DNA from: Nemertoderma westbladi
Lineage: Eukaryota; Xenacoelomorpha; Nemertodermatida; Nemertodermatidae
Direction of reading: 5' to 3'
Assembly: GCA_032718475.1 (NCBI GenBank)
Contig: JAUCBJ010001426.1
Coordinates: forward strand, 1-25,020
DNA length: 25,020 nt
This document shows positions 11,337 through 20,480 of this stretch, piece after piece; position 1 is the stretch's first letter; each line of letters starts with the position of its first letter. The position numbers were made by a program, and so were the translations under genes. Below the pieces are notes generated by a model that made no database searches, was not told where the DNA came from, and saw only the letters and a list, made by a program, of their open reading frames with translations.

Positions 11337-11487
11337 GATATAGGGAACCGGTCAAGGAGCTAGACAGACTGGCTGAGTTGTTTATCAGTAAGAGAGAAGC
11401 TGGTGCGACTGTTCGAGAGAGTCACATCGAATTCCACGAAACGGCTGCTTTAGAGGATAAACCACGAGTGGAGCCTACGGACATGTT
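11337..11487 (+). CDS. internal coding exon, charged helical (exon C)
   Basis: This 151-nt exon enters in phase 1 (its GA completes the glycine codon begun at 6835) and leaves in phase 2 at TT|GTGCGT, a weak donor. It has 49 full codons starting YREPVKELDRLAELFISKRE and continuing through a SHIEFHETAALEDKPRVEP segment. The even charge mix and Leu spacing suggest an amphipathic helix. If the donor were not used, the frame would stop a few codons later at 11501. The exon is too short for a whole ORF, but its composition clearly differs from the surrounding intron. I do not recognise the family. Confidence 0.7.
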
Positions 11488-11642
11488 GTGCGTTACTAAT
11501 TAGTGTTATTGCAGCCTTTTATCACATTTTATGCTGGTAATTCGAAAATAGTCCCAGCGGTACGTAGCGCTGCGGCTCTCAGCTGCACTCAGCGGCGGTG
11601 CAGCGGCTGCAAACCGCTTAACTCTATCTAATCTACTTCAAG

Positions 11643-13273
11643 TCGCTACCTGTAGCAACGTGTAGCTGGGTTCCGCTACCTGTCGCAACGTGTAGCGGCT
11701 AGGTGCCGCTACCTGTAGCAACGTGTAGCTGGGTTCCGCTACCTGTCGCAACGTGTAGCTGGGTTCCGCTACCTGTAGCAACGTGAAGCTGGGTTCCGCT
11801 TCCTGTCGCAACGTGTAGCTGCTAGGTGTCGCTACCTTCAGCAACGTGAAGCTAGGTGCCGCTACCTGCAGCAACGTGTAGCTGCTAGATGCCGCTACCT
11901 GCAGCAACGTGTAACTAGGTGCCGCTACCTGCAGCAACGTGTAGCTGCTAGATGCCGCTACCTGCAGCAACGTGTAGCTAGGTGCCGCTACCTGCAGCAA
12001 CGTGTAGCTGCTAGATGCCGCTACCTTCAGCAACGTGTAGTAGGTGCCGCTACCTACAGCAACGTGTAGCTGCTAGGTTCCGCTACCTGTAGCAACGTGT
12101 AGCTGGGTTCCGCTACCTGTCGCAACGTGTAGCTGCTAGGTGCCGCTACCTACAGCAACGTGTAGCTGCTAGGTGCCGCTACCTGCAGCAACGTGTAGCT
12201 GCTAGGTGCCGCTACCTGCAGCAACGTGTAGCTGTTAGATAACGCTACCTGTAGCAACGTGTAGCTGCTAGGTGCCGCTAATGCAGCAACGTGTAGCTAG
12301 GTGCCGCTACCTGCAGCAACGTGTAGCTAGGTGCCGCTACCTGCAGCAACGTGTAGCTGCTAGATGCCGCTACCTTCAGCAACATGTAGCTAGATGCCGC
12401 TACCTTCAGCAACATGTAGCTAGGTGCCGCTACCTGCAGCAACGTGTAGCTGCTAGGTGCCGCTACCTGCAGCAACGTGTAGCTGCTAGGTGCCGGTACC
12501 AGCAGCAACGTGTAGCAGCTAGATGCCGCTACCTGTAGCAACGTGTAGCTGGGTTCCGCTACCTGTCGCAACGTATAGCTGCTAGGTGCCGCTACCTGTA
12601 GCAACGTGTAGCTGGGTTCAGCTACCTGTCGCAACGTGTAGCTTCTAGGTGTCGCTACCTTCAGCAACGTGTAGCTAGGTGCCGCTACCTGCAGCAACGT
12701 GTAGCTGCTAGGTGCCGCTACCTGCAGCAACGTGTAGCTGCTAGGTGCCGCTACCTGCAGCAACGTGTAGCTAGGTGCCGCTACCTGTAGCAACGTGTAG
12801 CTAGGACCCGCTACCTGTCGCAACGTGTAGCTGGGTTCCGCTATCTGCAGCAACGTGTAGCTGCTAGATACCGCTACCTGCAGCAACGTGTAGCTGCTAG
12901 ATGCCGCTACCTGCAGCAACGTTTAGATAGGTGCCGCTACCTGTAACAACGTGTAGCTAGGTCCCGCTACCTGTCGCAACGTGTAGCTGCTAGATGCCGC
13001 TACCTGCAGCAACGTGTAGCTGCTAGATGTCGCTACCTGCAGCAACGTGTAGCTAGGTGCTGCTACCTGCAGCAACGTGTAGCTAGGTCCCGCTACCTGT
13101 CGCAACGTGTAGCTGGGTTCCGCTATCTGCAGCAACGTGTAGCTGCTAGATTCCGCTACCTGCATCAACGTGTAGCTGCTAGATGCCGCTACCTACAGCA
13201 ACGTGTAGCTAGGTGCCGCTACCTGCAGCAACGTGTAGCTAGGTGCCGCTACCTGCAGCAACGTGTAGCGAGC
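11643..13273 (+). repeat. 30/33-bp minisatellite array (about 50 units)
   Basis: The unit joins GCTACCTGCAGCAACGTG to TAGCTAGGTGCC (30 bp) or to TAGCTGCTAGGTGCC (33 bp); the 3-bp difference is one GCT. Other variants are TGTCGCAAC and GGGTTCC. Because most unit lengths are multiples of three, long ORFs appear on both strands, with a minus-strand period LLQVAAPSYT / LLQVAASSSYT. The minus frame is broken by a nonsense change at 12923-12925 and by indels near 12036-12280. No start or splice context supports translation. It sits in the intron between exons 11337-11487 and 13416-13539. Confidence 0.95.
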
Positions 13274-13415
13274 TGGACGTGGATAATTGTTTTCATTTTT
13301 TATACTTCTATAACGCCATAGGCTGGTTGGCTGTTAAATATTTCTCGTGAAGCAATAGTTGAAGGGGACAATCGTATCACTCTCTAATACTATACTGTAT
13401 AAATATTTATTGCAG

Positions 13416-13539
13416 GGGATTGGAAGAGAGAAAATTCCTGGCGTTGCATGGTTGCATGGGATTGAGTACATTAATGGCAGTTGATGCGGCTTACAAACAG
13501 AGAGATAAAGAGCTCCAGTTACAAAACAACCAGTCGAAA
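13416..13539 (+). CDS. internal coding exon, helical (exon D)
   Basis: This 124-nt exon follows ATTTATTGCAG| and ends AAA|GTTAGT. Its first base completes the codon left open at 11487 (TT+G, Leu). The 41 codons that follow start GLEERKFLALHGCMGLSTLM and end KQRDKELQLQNNQSK. The exon ends in phase 0. The sequence is a plausible amphipathic helix that turns into a charged, Gln-rich coiled-coil-like tail. With the three exons upstream it gives a continuous 199-codon frame. The next exon is uncertain; 17877-18008 is in a compatible phase. No family is recognised. Confidence 0.72.
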
Positions 13540-13920
13540 GTTAGTACATCCTTTTATCATTGGTTTCTAGTCAGATATTTATTGTAGTTCATAATGCCCT
13601 GCACAACCCAAGCAATTCTTCCCACCATAAACCCTCATTTCTACTGTATTATCGTGAAATTTGAATATAAATATTATCGTCGTGTAATTAGTGTTAATAA
13701 TCCGATATAGGTACCACAAAGGGAAGGAACTCTGTTTATTATATTATTGTATCTTTCTAATTTTAAATGTTATCAGATTTCATCTGCAAATATGATGCCG
13801 AAAATGATATAATGTTTATTGTTTCTAACAATAATATTTTTTTAATATGTACTACCGTTGTTGAAGTTGCAAAATATTTTAGATTTAATTTGCTTTTCTA
13901 AATGTTCGAAATATTTTATT
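13540..13920. other. intronic or intergenic AT-rich sequence
   Basis: AT-rich, with stops in all frames. I see no gene or repeat. Confidence 0.5.
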
Positions 13921-14289
13921 TATTTTAATGAATGCAGTCAGGTCAGGTTTGTGAGTTCTGGTCATGACCTATGGTCATATATCCAGAAATCCTGCTCTTG
14001 ATGCAATTAAAACCCCAGCATGTAGCTGTGCGTTGCCATCCAAAGACCTGGTGCCCACGGGTTGTCATAGAGCAGCACGAAATGCCTTACTGCTGCACGT
14101 AAAAGGCATACCTTTAATGAAGATAATGAGATACCACAGCTCTTCCAGATGATCAAATGTAGCAGAAGTTGTTCACATTATGTACCAGTCCATCCAACGA
14201 TTGAATCTCGAGCAACATGTTGCCGGCCTGAGTTCATCTTTACTATTTACAAAAAGGACAATACTGGATGTAGACTCATCTACGCTATA

Positions 14290-14711
14290 TTACAGCTTCT
14301 GCGTTCCATCTATTGTCTCCGACAGCAAATCAATATCATCAGCAAAGTCAAGATCGTTTAGATATTCTGCATGGTCCCAACCTCTACCTGATTGTGGAGA
14401 TAATTCCACCCCTTCAGGTCGATATTTGTGAATATTGAAAGATGTCTTAAGCATAGTACAGTACAAGTCCACCACAATAATATAATAATGAAGAGGTATG
14501 GGGCTGATGTGTCTTCAGGATGGACACCCAGAGAATCTCGAATGCGTCTTTTCAGTAGGCCTAGTGGGTACGAATGTCGTGGATACGTTTTAAAATGAAA
14601 AATTTGTAACATGAATGGGCGTGACTCAGAACCATTGGCCTTGAATAAAATCCACAAAGATGCTAGCCGCATGTTCCCATTGTTAAAGTCACCCAAAAAG
14701 TTTGAATGCAC
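14290..14711 (-). pseudogene. decayed RTE-like LINE reverse transcriptase fragment
   Basis: One minus frame has HPEDTSAPYLFIII, which resembles the GDTLAPYLFII-type region of non-LTR RTs. A second frame, entered near 14475, has EYLNDLDFADDIDLLSE, containing the FADD catalytic box (domain C) in the context DLDFADDIxLLSE. The two parts sit in the expected order but different frames, so at least one frameshift has occurred. No endonuclease or full RT is present. It lies inside the inverted-repeat element 13921-15374. Confidence 0.65.
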
Positions 14712-14965
14712 GATGATTCACTCCATCACAAGTTACATGTTGTCTTTCAGAACTTGAGAAGTGATAACGGATGATGTGGTTTGTGATTTGGTCTATTTTG
14801 TCCAAAGCCGCATGCGCAATTTGATTCATAAATAGAGCAACGTCCCTCAATCATTTACCACTGCCATCTGCTGATACAAGGCCAAATCGTCAACCACCTC
14901 CCATTTCCTTATGTATTCTATTTTGTATTAAATACCACGTCCTGGTTTCCCATTTACATAGTGGG

Positions 14966-15045
14966 CTGTATGCAGCTCATCTGTTGGGCCATGCGCCGCA
15001 CTCCTGCTGAAGTGAGGCGGATGGCCCAACAGATGAGCTGTACAG
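14966..15045 (+). other. long near-perfect hairpin (miRNA-precursor-like or palindromic TE core)
   Basis: CAGCTCATCTGTTGGGCCAT (14973-14992) is perfectly inverted at 15021-15040. The inner arms GCGCCGCACT (14993-15002) and AGTGAGGCGG (15011-15020) pair with few mismatches around an 8-nt loop (15003-15010). The outer CTGTA/TACAG adds pairs after a 2-nt bulge. The total is about 35 bp of stem in 80 nt. The ORFs across this region are not considered genes. Confidence 0.75.
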
Positions 15046-15374
15046 TGCAAGTCGCATTTGAGTGTACCCATACGAGTAATGAGAGCACTGTACTTGTGGA
15101 TCAGCTATTGGTATATGCCATCTGCGTGGTCTTCTACTGCTACTCGGCACCATCTGCCGCCTGGTCGTGCAATATACCCATGCTACCGAGTATATGGTCC
15201 CTTATCCCAAGCCAAAATCATACTTACAAGATAAGATGATGGATGCCCTTTGTACCAGGGTCTACCAAACCACAAGGTGGCTCCTCCTTTATGCTGCATG
15301 GTGGTACTGTAGCACGTTTTCTGGATCAATGAGCTGAGGTCAGTAGTCCTGACCTGACTTCATTCGTTAAAATA

Positions 15375-15888
15375 CAGTAAGTATTTAGTCAATTAAATTC
15401 AAAACTATATGTTGCTTATACACGAGTTAGGCCTTCGTGCAGCAAAAGCTGCAAGCCATCTTAGCGAACAATTATAATTATACTATGGCTAGTTATACTG
15501 TATCTTGGCTTCCGACACACACACAGACTTTTAGAAACGGCCATACTATAATTATATAAATTCGCTGATGACTCGCAGTTTTGTCTCGCCCCACAACAAA
15601 ATTATTGTTACTTAAAATCATAAATTTTATGTCACTATCTGCATCATATTGGCAGATAACATCTGTATAACATCAGAACATTAAAAAATGTAAAATAATA
15701 AAAGGATTAACTTTTGTGGTAGATGCCGTTGTCGGGGCCATGTCGGGCAGTTTGCTAGAATCTCGAAAAATAAAAGCTACAAATTTGCTTTTGTTGTATA
15801 TAAATAATAATATAACATGTGTACATAATAATGTGCACATTATAACATGCATGTGCACATATAACACGTTCGTGGGGACTTCGCGCAG
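15375..15888. other. non-coding, no clear features
   Basis: AT-rich, with short alternating ATGTGCACAT-type palindromes near 15820-15865. I see no gene. Minus-strand ORFs of about 100 codons here run into the inverted repeat at 15889 and are not credible. Confidence 0.45.
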
Positions 15889-15942
15889 CACGTAGTCGGC
15901 AAGCCTTGGCATACGGTTCATATAGAGCAAATGGGGCATGTC
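15889..15942 (-). repeat. inverted-repeat arm, 54 bp (partner 16413-16466)
   Basis: The reverse complement matches 16413-16466 at 51 of 54 positions. The shared piece contains CATGCCCCATTTG, TATATGAACCGTATGC and CGACTACGTG. The matching peptide PHLxYMNRMxRLADYV seen on both strands comes from the DNA repeat, not from a protein family. Confidence 0.85.
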
Positions 15943-16144
15943 TAGTTTGGACCCCATATCCCATGCTATAAATGTATTCATTCGATATACAATCATATGT
16001 TAATCCGCTAGGTGGTGTCAAATTGTTATTCTGCAATTTCGTACTTACCAGTGCAGCACTGTACAGCAGTACCGTACCGGTAGGCCTATGTCATTACTTC
16101 TGAGTCTCTAGCGGATCCCCAATTAAATGTCTTAACTTTTCAAT

Positions 16145-16412
16145 TTCGTAAAAGATAGACTTCATGATTCTCTACAGGCCACCAAAATTTCAGCTCAGGA
16201 AAATGAGGCCTTCCCGAGAAATTTAACATTTTCTAAAAACCACATAATCTGTCGTAGCTGACGTCAGACTGCATGATTTTTGACCAAACTTTACAAACTT
16301 TCTAAACTTTCTCTCTACTACTTACCTACTAAGTTTGGTTCAATTCCGAACGAGCGATGCCGAGAAATTCGCGTTCAAACATTTACCAGACAGACGGACG
16401 GACAGACAGACG
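16145..16412 (+). repeat. (GACA)-tailed dispersed repeat
   Basis: The stretch CACCAAAATTTCAGCTC, TAAGTTTGGTTCAATTCCGA, GAGAAATTCGCGTTCAAACA followed by a GACAGACGGACGGACAGACA tract at about 16387-16412 has the layout of a repeat often seen in invertebrate genomes. It runs directly into the 16413 inverted-repeat arm. The link to the tandem copies at 5279-5669 rests on the shared (GACA) tract; the bodies differ. Confidence 0.5.
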
Positions 16413-16466
16413 GACATGCCCCATTTGCCCTATATGAACCGTATGCAAAGGCTCGCCGACTACGTG
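16413..16466 (+). repeat. inverted-repeat arm, 54 bp (partner 15889-15942)
   Basis: This arm follows a GACAGACGGACGGACAGACA tract and matches the other arm at 51 of 54 positions. Short ORFs here (16280-16565, both strands) derive from the repeat. Confidence 0.85.
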
Positions 16467-17160
16467 TCTCGCCCCACAATGTTTACAGTACTGTACATCG
16501 GTAACAGACTGAGTCCTATAGATACTACTGGACCCGTCGAGAAAACAATTATCACCCGTCATTAAGTTATACATCCTATTATATGGTACCTTACCTACGA
16601 GATACAACATTTCGACCTATTAAAGTCGACGATGTCTTATCGTCAAGTTGTTTTTTACGACTAATGTCCGCCATGGGGGCCTCCAGATATTGGTATTTTA
16701 TGCAATTGTGTTGTCAAACCGTGCCCCAACTCCCCCGCCTGGAGTGATACCATTTAATTAACTGGAACTTATTATTATTGTTCAACAGTCATGATTGGAA
16801 AAAGTCTATAGAATGCGGCGTTTCCGTCATGTAGGCCTATCGCCTATCAACTCAATATCCAATCAATCAACATTGAACCAATCGCAACCCTCCAACTGGC
16901 CATTGAACTACATTATGTAGTAGTGAGGGTTGGTAACTCCCTTTGATGATATTTTTAAATGTACCCTATATTTCAATATTAGAATTGCTCATGCATCTTT
17001 AGTGTACGGCCTCCCATAGTCTACCATGTATTCTATCATTCGAGATGCAGGCTGCAAAATATACAACATCGAGGATGTCCGTTTTTGCATCTTGCCTCTC
17101 TCTAGTGTTTGGCGAGCCTATCTCGTTGCAACGCAATACTTAGAGCCATCTGCAGTCCCC
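16467..17160. other. non-coding, no gene seen
   Basis: One TAGGCCTA is at 16832-16839. No splice-bounded frame or known repeat is recognisable. Confidence 0.45.
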
Positions 17161-17164
17161 CTTT

Positions 17165-17205
17165 CTGCCACCAGAGGGCGAAATGTCTGACTTTGTTATT
17201 TACAA
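17165..17205 (+). repeat. short dispersed motif with CTCF-like core
   Basis: CTGCCACCAGAGGGCGAAAT is followed by GTCTGACTTTGTTATTTACA. A diverged direct copy starts at 17682 (CTGCCGGTAGAGGGTGATAT) with a 16-bp insertion before CAACTTTGTTATTTACA. The core at 17168-17180 fits the CTCF consensus CCASYAGRKGGCR at all 13 positions; the second copy does not. Binding is not shown by sequence alone. Confidence 0.5.
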
Positions 17206-17261
17206 TCCCTTCAAGCTGATACTTTTATTTATGGTATACAGTATAACATAGCATAGGCTGC

Positions 17262-17305
17262 TATGGCATACTTTTAGTATTTAAACCCCATTTTATTATT
17301 TACAC
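17262..17305 (+). repeat. inverted-repeat arm, 44 bp (partner 17592-17635)
   Basis: Starts TATGGCATAC and includes CCCATTTTATTATTTAC. The reverse complement of 17592-17635 matches it at 40 of 44 positions. The spacer is 286 bp without an ORF, so this may be a MITE-like fold-back. Confidence 0.8.
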
Positions 17306-17591
17306 ATTGGCTTTTCTCCAGTATAATGGGCGAACCGGACTACTCTTGAAATAATATGGTTTCTGTGATAGCATTAAGAATGTGATAACGAAGGTACATA
17401 ATGTTGCTGCACTGCTATACTCTTGTGTTTACCTTTAAGTTAATATATGGCTATTAGTGACTTTTGCAAGTTTTTCCGAATTAATGATGTAGGCCCCCAC
17501 TCATTTTAAAATGAGAACATAATTACAGTAATTGAATTAGTGACTCTTATAAAAATATGAAAAGTACATAATTATTTTCCTTAAAAAATAT

Positions 17592-17635
17592 GAGTAAATA
17601 ATAAAATGGGATTTCAATACTAAAAATATGCCATA
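17592..17635 (-). repeat. inverted-repeat arm, 44 bp (partner 17262-17305)
   Basis: Plus-strand GAGTAAATAATAAAATGGG through TATGCCATA. Four mismatches to the partner arm. Confidence 0.8.
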
Positions 17636-17876
17636 AGGCTGCATCTTTATAGAGACGCAGACCCGCCTGTATTTCCAAAGTCTGCCGGTAGAGGGTGATA
17701 TGTCTGAAAGTGATCATTTTTTCCAACTTTGTTATTTACATCTGCTTCACTTCGCCCCCGTGCCCGTGTTCCCCTCCAGTCGACACGTTACTTCTATTCT
17801 AAGCTGAAACTTTACAGGTAGTTCAGAATAAAAACCCACCACCTACTTTCCTTCACAACCCCATGTAGCACGACAG

Positions 17877-18008
17877 CCCCCAGAAAGCAAAGCTGCCAAC
17901 CATAAAATCACCTCGCCACCGTCTTTTATGGAGAAATCTAAAGAAGATTATAATGATCCTGCTGTTTGCCAGTGTTTTTCTCTTAATAAGGAAAAAATTA
18001 ACGTACAG
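17877..18008 (+). CDS. candidate coding exon (exon E?)
   Basis: 132 nt, 44 codons, phase 0 at both ends. It ends at GTACAG|GTGAGA, a strong donor. The frame is open after a TAA at 17828-17830 and reads PPESKAANHKITSPPSFMEK, then SKEDYNDPAVCQCFSLNKEK. The acceptor (CACGACAG|) is weak, and the pyrimidine tract CTACTTTCCTTC lies a little far upstream. It is in the phase needed to follow exon D. Alternatively ATG at 17928 could start a first exon of another gene. No family is recognised. Confidence 0.4.
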
Positions 18009-19188
18009 GTGAGATGCGAGATGTATTGCGTTGGCCTAAACTCCATCACCATTACACGGGCAAGCGACTGACCATGAAATGAGATAAACCTACTACTTAA
18101 CTATTAATGTGTCAATTTCTTTGTGTAAATAATTAAGTGAGCGGTCAGCCATTTAACGACGACCATTTCCTCTTGCGACCATCTTCTACTGTAATGTGTG
18201 CATTCCACGATTAATAGTGCGATTAATTGAGAAACAAAGAATTCATAATTCCCATCCCATAAATAATATTTTGCTAATGGTGAAAATATCGCTACACATT
18301 ACTTATTTATTAACTGGAGAAAGCTGAGCATATAATATTTCAGCTTTCTAATTGATTTCCAAACCGGTGTTGTCTGTACTCATCATGACCCACACCCATA
18401 TCCCCTGGTATCTAGCCCATAGCACCAAATTTTTAAAATCGTTTTTGCTAATATTGAGTCCCCGTTTTATCTGTTAATCTTAAAATATGAATTAATATCG
18501 ACGAATTTACCTTATTATCAACGATTACCATACCGACCTATTCTTTATCGCAGTGCGATCTGCATCGATTCTCGATATGATATATTTATTATTCAGATGT
18601 CGATGACCTATTATCTATTACATTGACGATAATATCCTGCAGTTAGTCCAGATTTCAGGCTTGGGGTATGGTGATAGTAATATTATGATAGTGTCTATGA
18701 AAATATACAAATTTAAAGTTCGAACTCTGTATGTATCCCTGCTTGATTGCGCGGATAATTTAAGTATTCCGTAATTATTTTGCTTCTTCGTCGCGATTTG
18801 TACATAATTTGTCATTTTTTTTAGTTGGTATAACTGCGACGGTATTGATGAAATATTGGTTAGGTTATAGAACAAATTGCGGTTTCTCTGTCAGATGTGG
18901 AAAAAATTTTCGAATCTCTGAACCAATGACAAGTTTTCTAGAACTGTAAATGGGATGTAATAATAATTATTTATTACCTACCTAACTAGAGAATCGATTT
19001 TCCCGAGGAAAAAGGTACTCACTTTTCTCCGGATTTTGGGGTGTATTCGAGCGAAAAGTAACAATTTAAGAATATAGGATTTTTTTTGCTGGGAATATAA
19101 GTTTTTAAAAATTTTGCCGGACTCATCAACATCACACGCATGAACTTTTGTTGTATCCAACATCTTATTGATTAAACTTTTGTTTCAG
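18009..19188. other. non-coding, no clear gene
   Basis: AT-rich. Minus-strand ORFs of 85 codons (18618-18875) and 61 codons (18978-19163) show no motif or splice support. The stretch ends with a strong acceptor-like AACTTTTGTTTCAG at 19175-19188. The frame beyond it, KPVAATKCVPCKGA then stop at 19233, could be a short terminal exon in phase 0, but it is too short to claim. Confidence 0.4.
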
Positions 19189-19404
19189 AAACCAGTCGCA
19201 GCAACAAAATGTGTTCCGTGTAAGGGGGCCTAAGATCAAAGTTTAAAAATTAAATTTTAATCCAAAAATAATACTATCTGACGACCAGTAGGATGTTCCA
19301 TATAACTTAGGTATATTTTTAAGACAAATTATTCCGGCGCCGGATCCACCGTCATTCAGGCCGGAAATGGAAACTTAGGAATTGGTTCGGATGTTTTTTG
19401 GTAG

Positions 19405-19492
19405 AATGGGGTAACAATGACTGCTCCCTTGGAAATGAAGAAACATATTGATATTATGATGAATATGGATGATAAATATTTTGCCGAGATAA
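19405..19492 (+). CDS. candidate coding exon or small ORF (exon F?)
   Basis: After GTTTTTTGGTAG| the frame reads NGVTMTAPLEMKKHIDIMMN and continues MDDKYFAEI to a possible donor ATAA|GTGGGC (phase 1). Unspliced, an ATG at 19417 gives a 39-codon ORF ending at 19536. The Met/Lys/Asp-rich helical composition differs from the AT-rich surroundings. It is compatible in phase with the exon candidate at 17877-18008, but nothing else supports it. Confidence 0.3.
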
Positions 19493-19536
19493 GTGGGCGT
19501 TCAATAGTTGCATGTTTTGTCTTTTGTTGCATTTAG

Positions 19537-20085
19537 AATTGTTTGCGCCATTACTGTACCTCATGTAAATTGTAAAGTGTAAACATTGAAGATTGAACAT
19601 TTTTAGTAAACATTGAAATTTCATTCATGTTTACTGTGTAACTTGTAAACATGAATTTTATGGTGGTACGATTTGCATCTCATAGAACAGCATAAAACAA
19701 TATATATAATAATTTATAGTCGAGTAAATCTAGCAAAAAAACCATGTTTTATAAATATTTCGCAATTAATCCGAACCACATAATTTTGGATTCTATATTA
19801 GCTTGTTACTGACCAAAAAATTTTGCGGATCATATGTTTATTCATGGAAATTCTGCGTAAATTTGCTTAAAACAAAAGCCAAACAAAAGTAACAGTAGGG
19901 GAGAGTAAGCATCAAATTAGTAATGTTCTAGAATAATTAAATTAATTTTCACAATAAGCTTGGTTTCAATGGGAAATTAGTAATATTTAAACTGGCGTGT
20001 TACACATTAATTGCTATATCTCAGTAACTAGAAGTCGTATCAAATTTTTAAATATATCAAAAACTTCACGATATATTAAGGGTTA
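19537..20085. other. AT-rich non-coding sequence
   Basis: Contains near-repeats of TAAACATTGAA and TGTAAACATGAATT around 19580-19655. I see no gene. Confidence 0.45.
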
Positions 20086-20109
20086 CCCCCCACCCCCCCC
20101 CCCCCCCCC
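20086..20109 (+). repeat. poly-C tract
   Basis: GGGTTA is followed by six C, one A and seventeen C. The minus strand is a G-run able to form stacked-G structures. Confidence 0.9.
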
Positions 20110-20274
20110 TGGTGTTTTTAAATTTGTTTATATCTCCAATGTGGTTGATAAATAGAAATGTAAAAATCACAAAAAAAGGTTAAGAAATAGTAGTGTTTTT
20201 TGTGTGAAAAAATGTAATTCCGAGATAATTGCCTTTGAAGTTTGAACCTTCCCGCGCAAAAACTGTCTGTTAAC

Positions 20275-20292
20275 GTATATACATGTATATAC
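20275..20292. repeat. 18-bp perfect palindrome
   Basis: GTATATACATGTATATAC equals its own reverse complement. It lies between the two C-tracts. No function is inferred. Confidence 0.8.
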
Positions 20293-20334
20293 ATCAATAT
20301 ACAACGTCAATATATATCTAGCAACACGAAAGCA

Positions 20335-20446
20335 AAAAACCATGCTAAGATTATTGCTATGGGGGTTTTCCTGGTCTCTGATTTCATTTCTGAGGTCAGT
20401 TTTAAGTTTTAATGAAATCTAGTTTGTCTGTCTGTCGATTCTGCTC
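20335..20446 (-). repeat. dispersed repeat related to 5279-5669
   Basis: On the minus strand it reads GACAGACAGACAAACTAGAT, AAAACTGACCTCAGAAAT, AAAACCCCCATAGCAA in the same order as the 5279-5424 copy (GACAGACTAGATTTCG, AAAACTGACATCAGAAAT, AACCCCCATAGCGA). This is clear homology over about 100 bp, in inverted orientation and 15 kb away. Confidence 0.75.
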
Positions 20447-20480
20447 TAGATGAAATAAAAAAAATCGAAAATTTTAACCA

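Larger units (their letters stand above)
13921..15374. mobile_element. 1.45-kb element with 27-bp terminal inverted repeats
   Basis: The left end 13921-13947 and the right end 15348-15374 are inverted copies matching at 25 of 27 positions (left core GAATGCAGTCAGGTCAGG). Both repeats begin with TA, which would suit a TA target site. Beyond 27 bp the arms diverge. Inside are a decayed LINE RT fragment on the minus strand (14290-14711), a strong hairpin (14966-15045) and no intact transposase. It could be a non-autonomous DNA transposon with a nested LINE, or a composite. Confidence 0.55.

Noticed and set aside
12278-12919. 213-codon minus-strand ORF of LLQVAAPSYT repeats, and similar ORFs at 11638-12033, 12272-12538 and 12923-13168
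   Set aside because: All are products of the 30/33-bp array. The frames are broken by a nonsense change and indels, and the opposite strand is equally open.
15673-16565. Shared peptide PHLxYMNRMxRLADYV in ORFs on both strands as a protein motif
   Set aside because: It is explained by the 54-bp inverted DNA repeat and has no reading-frame support beyond it.
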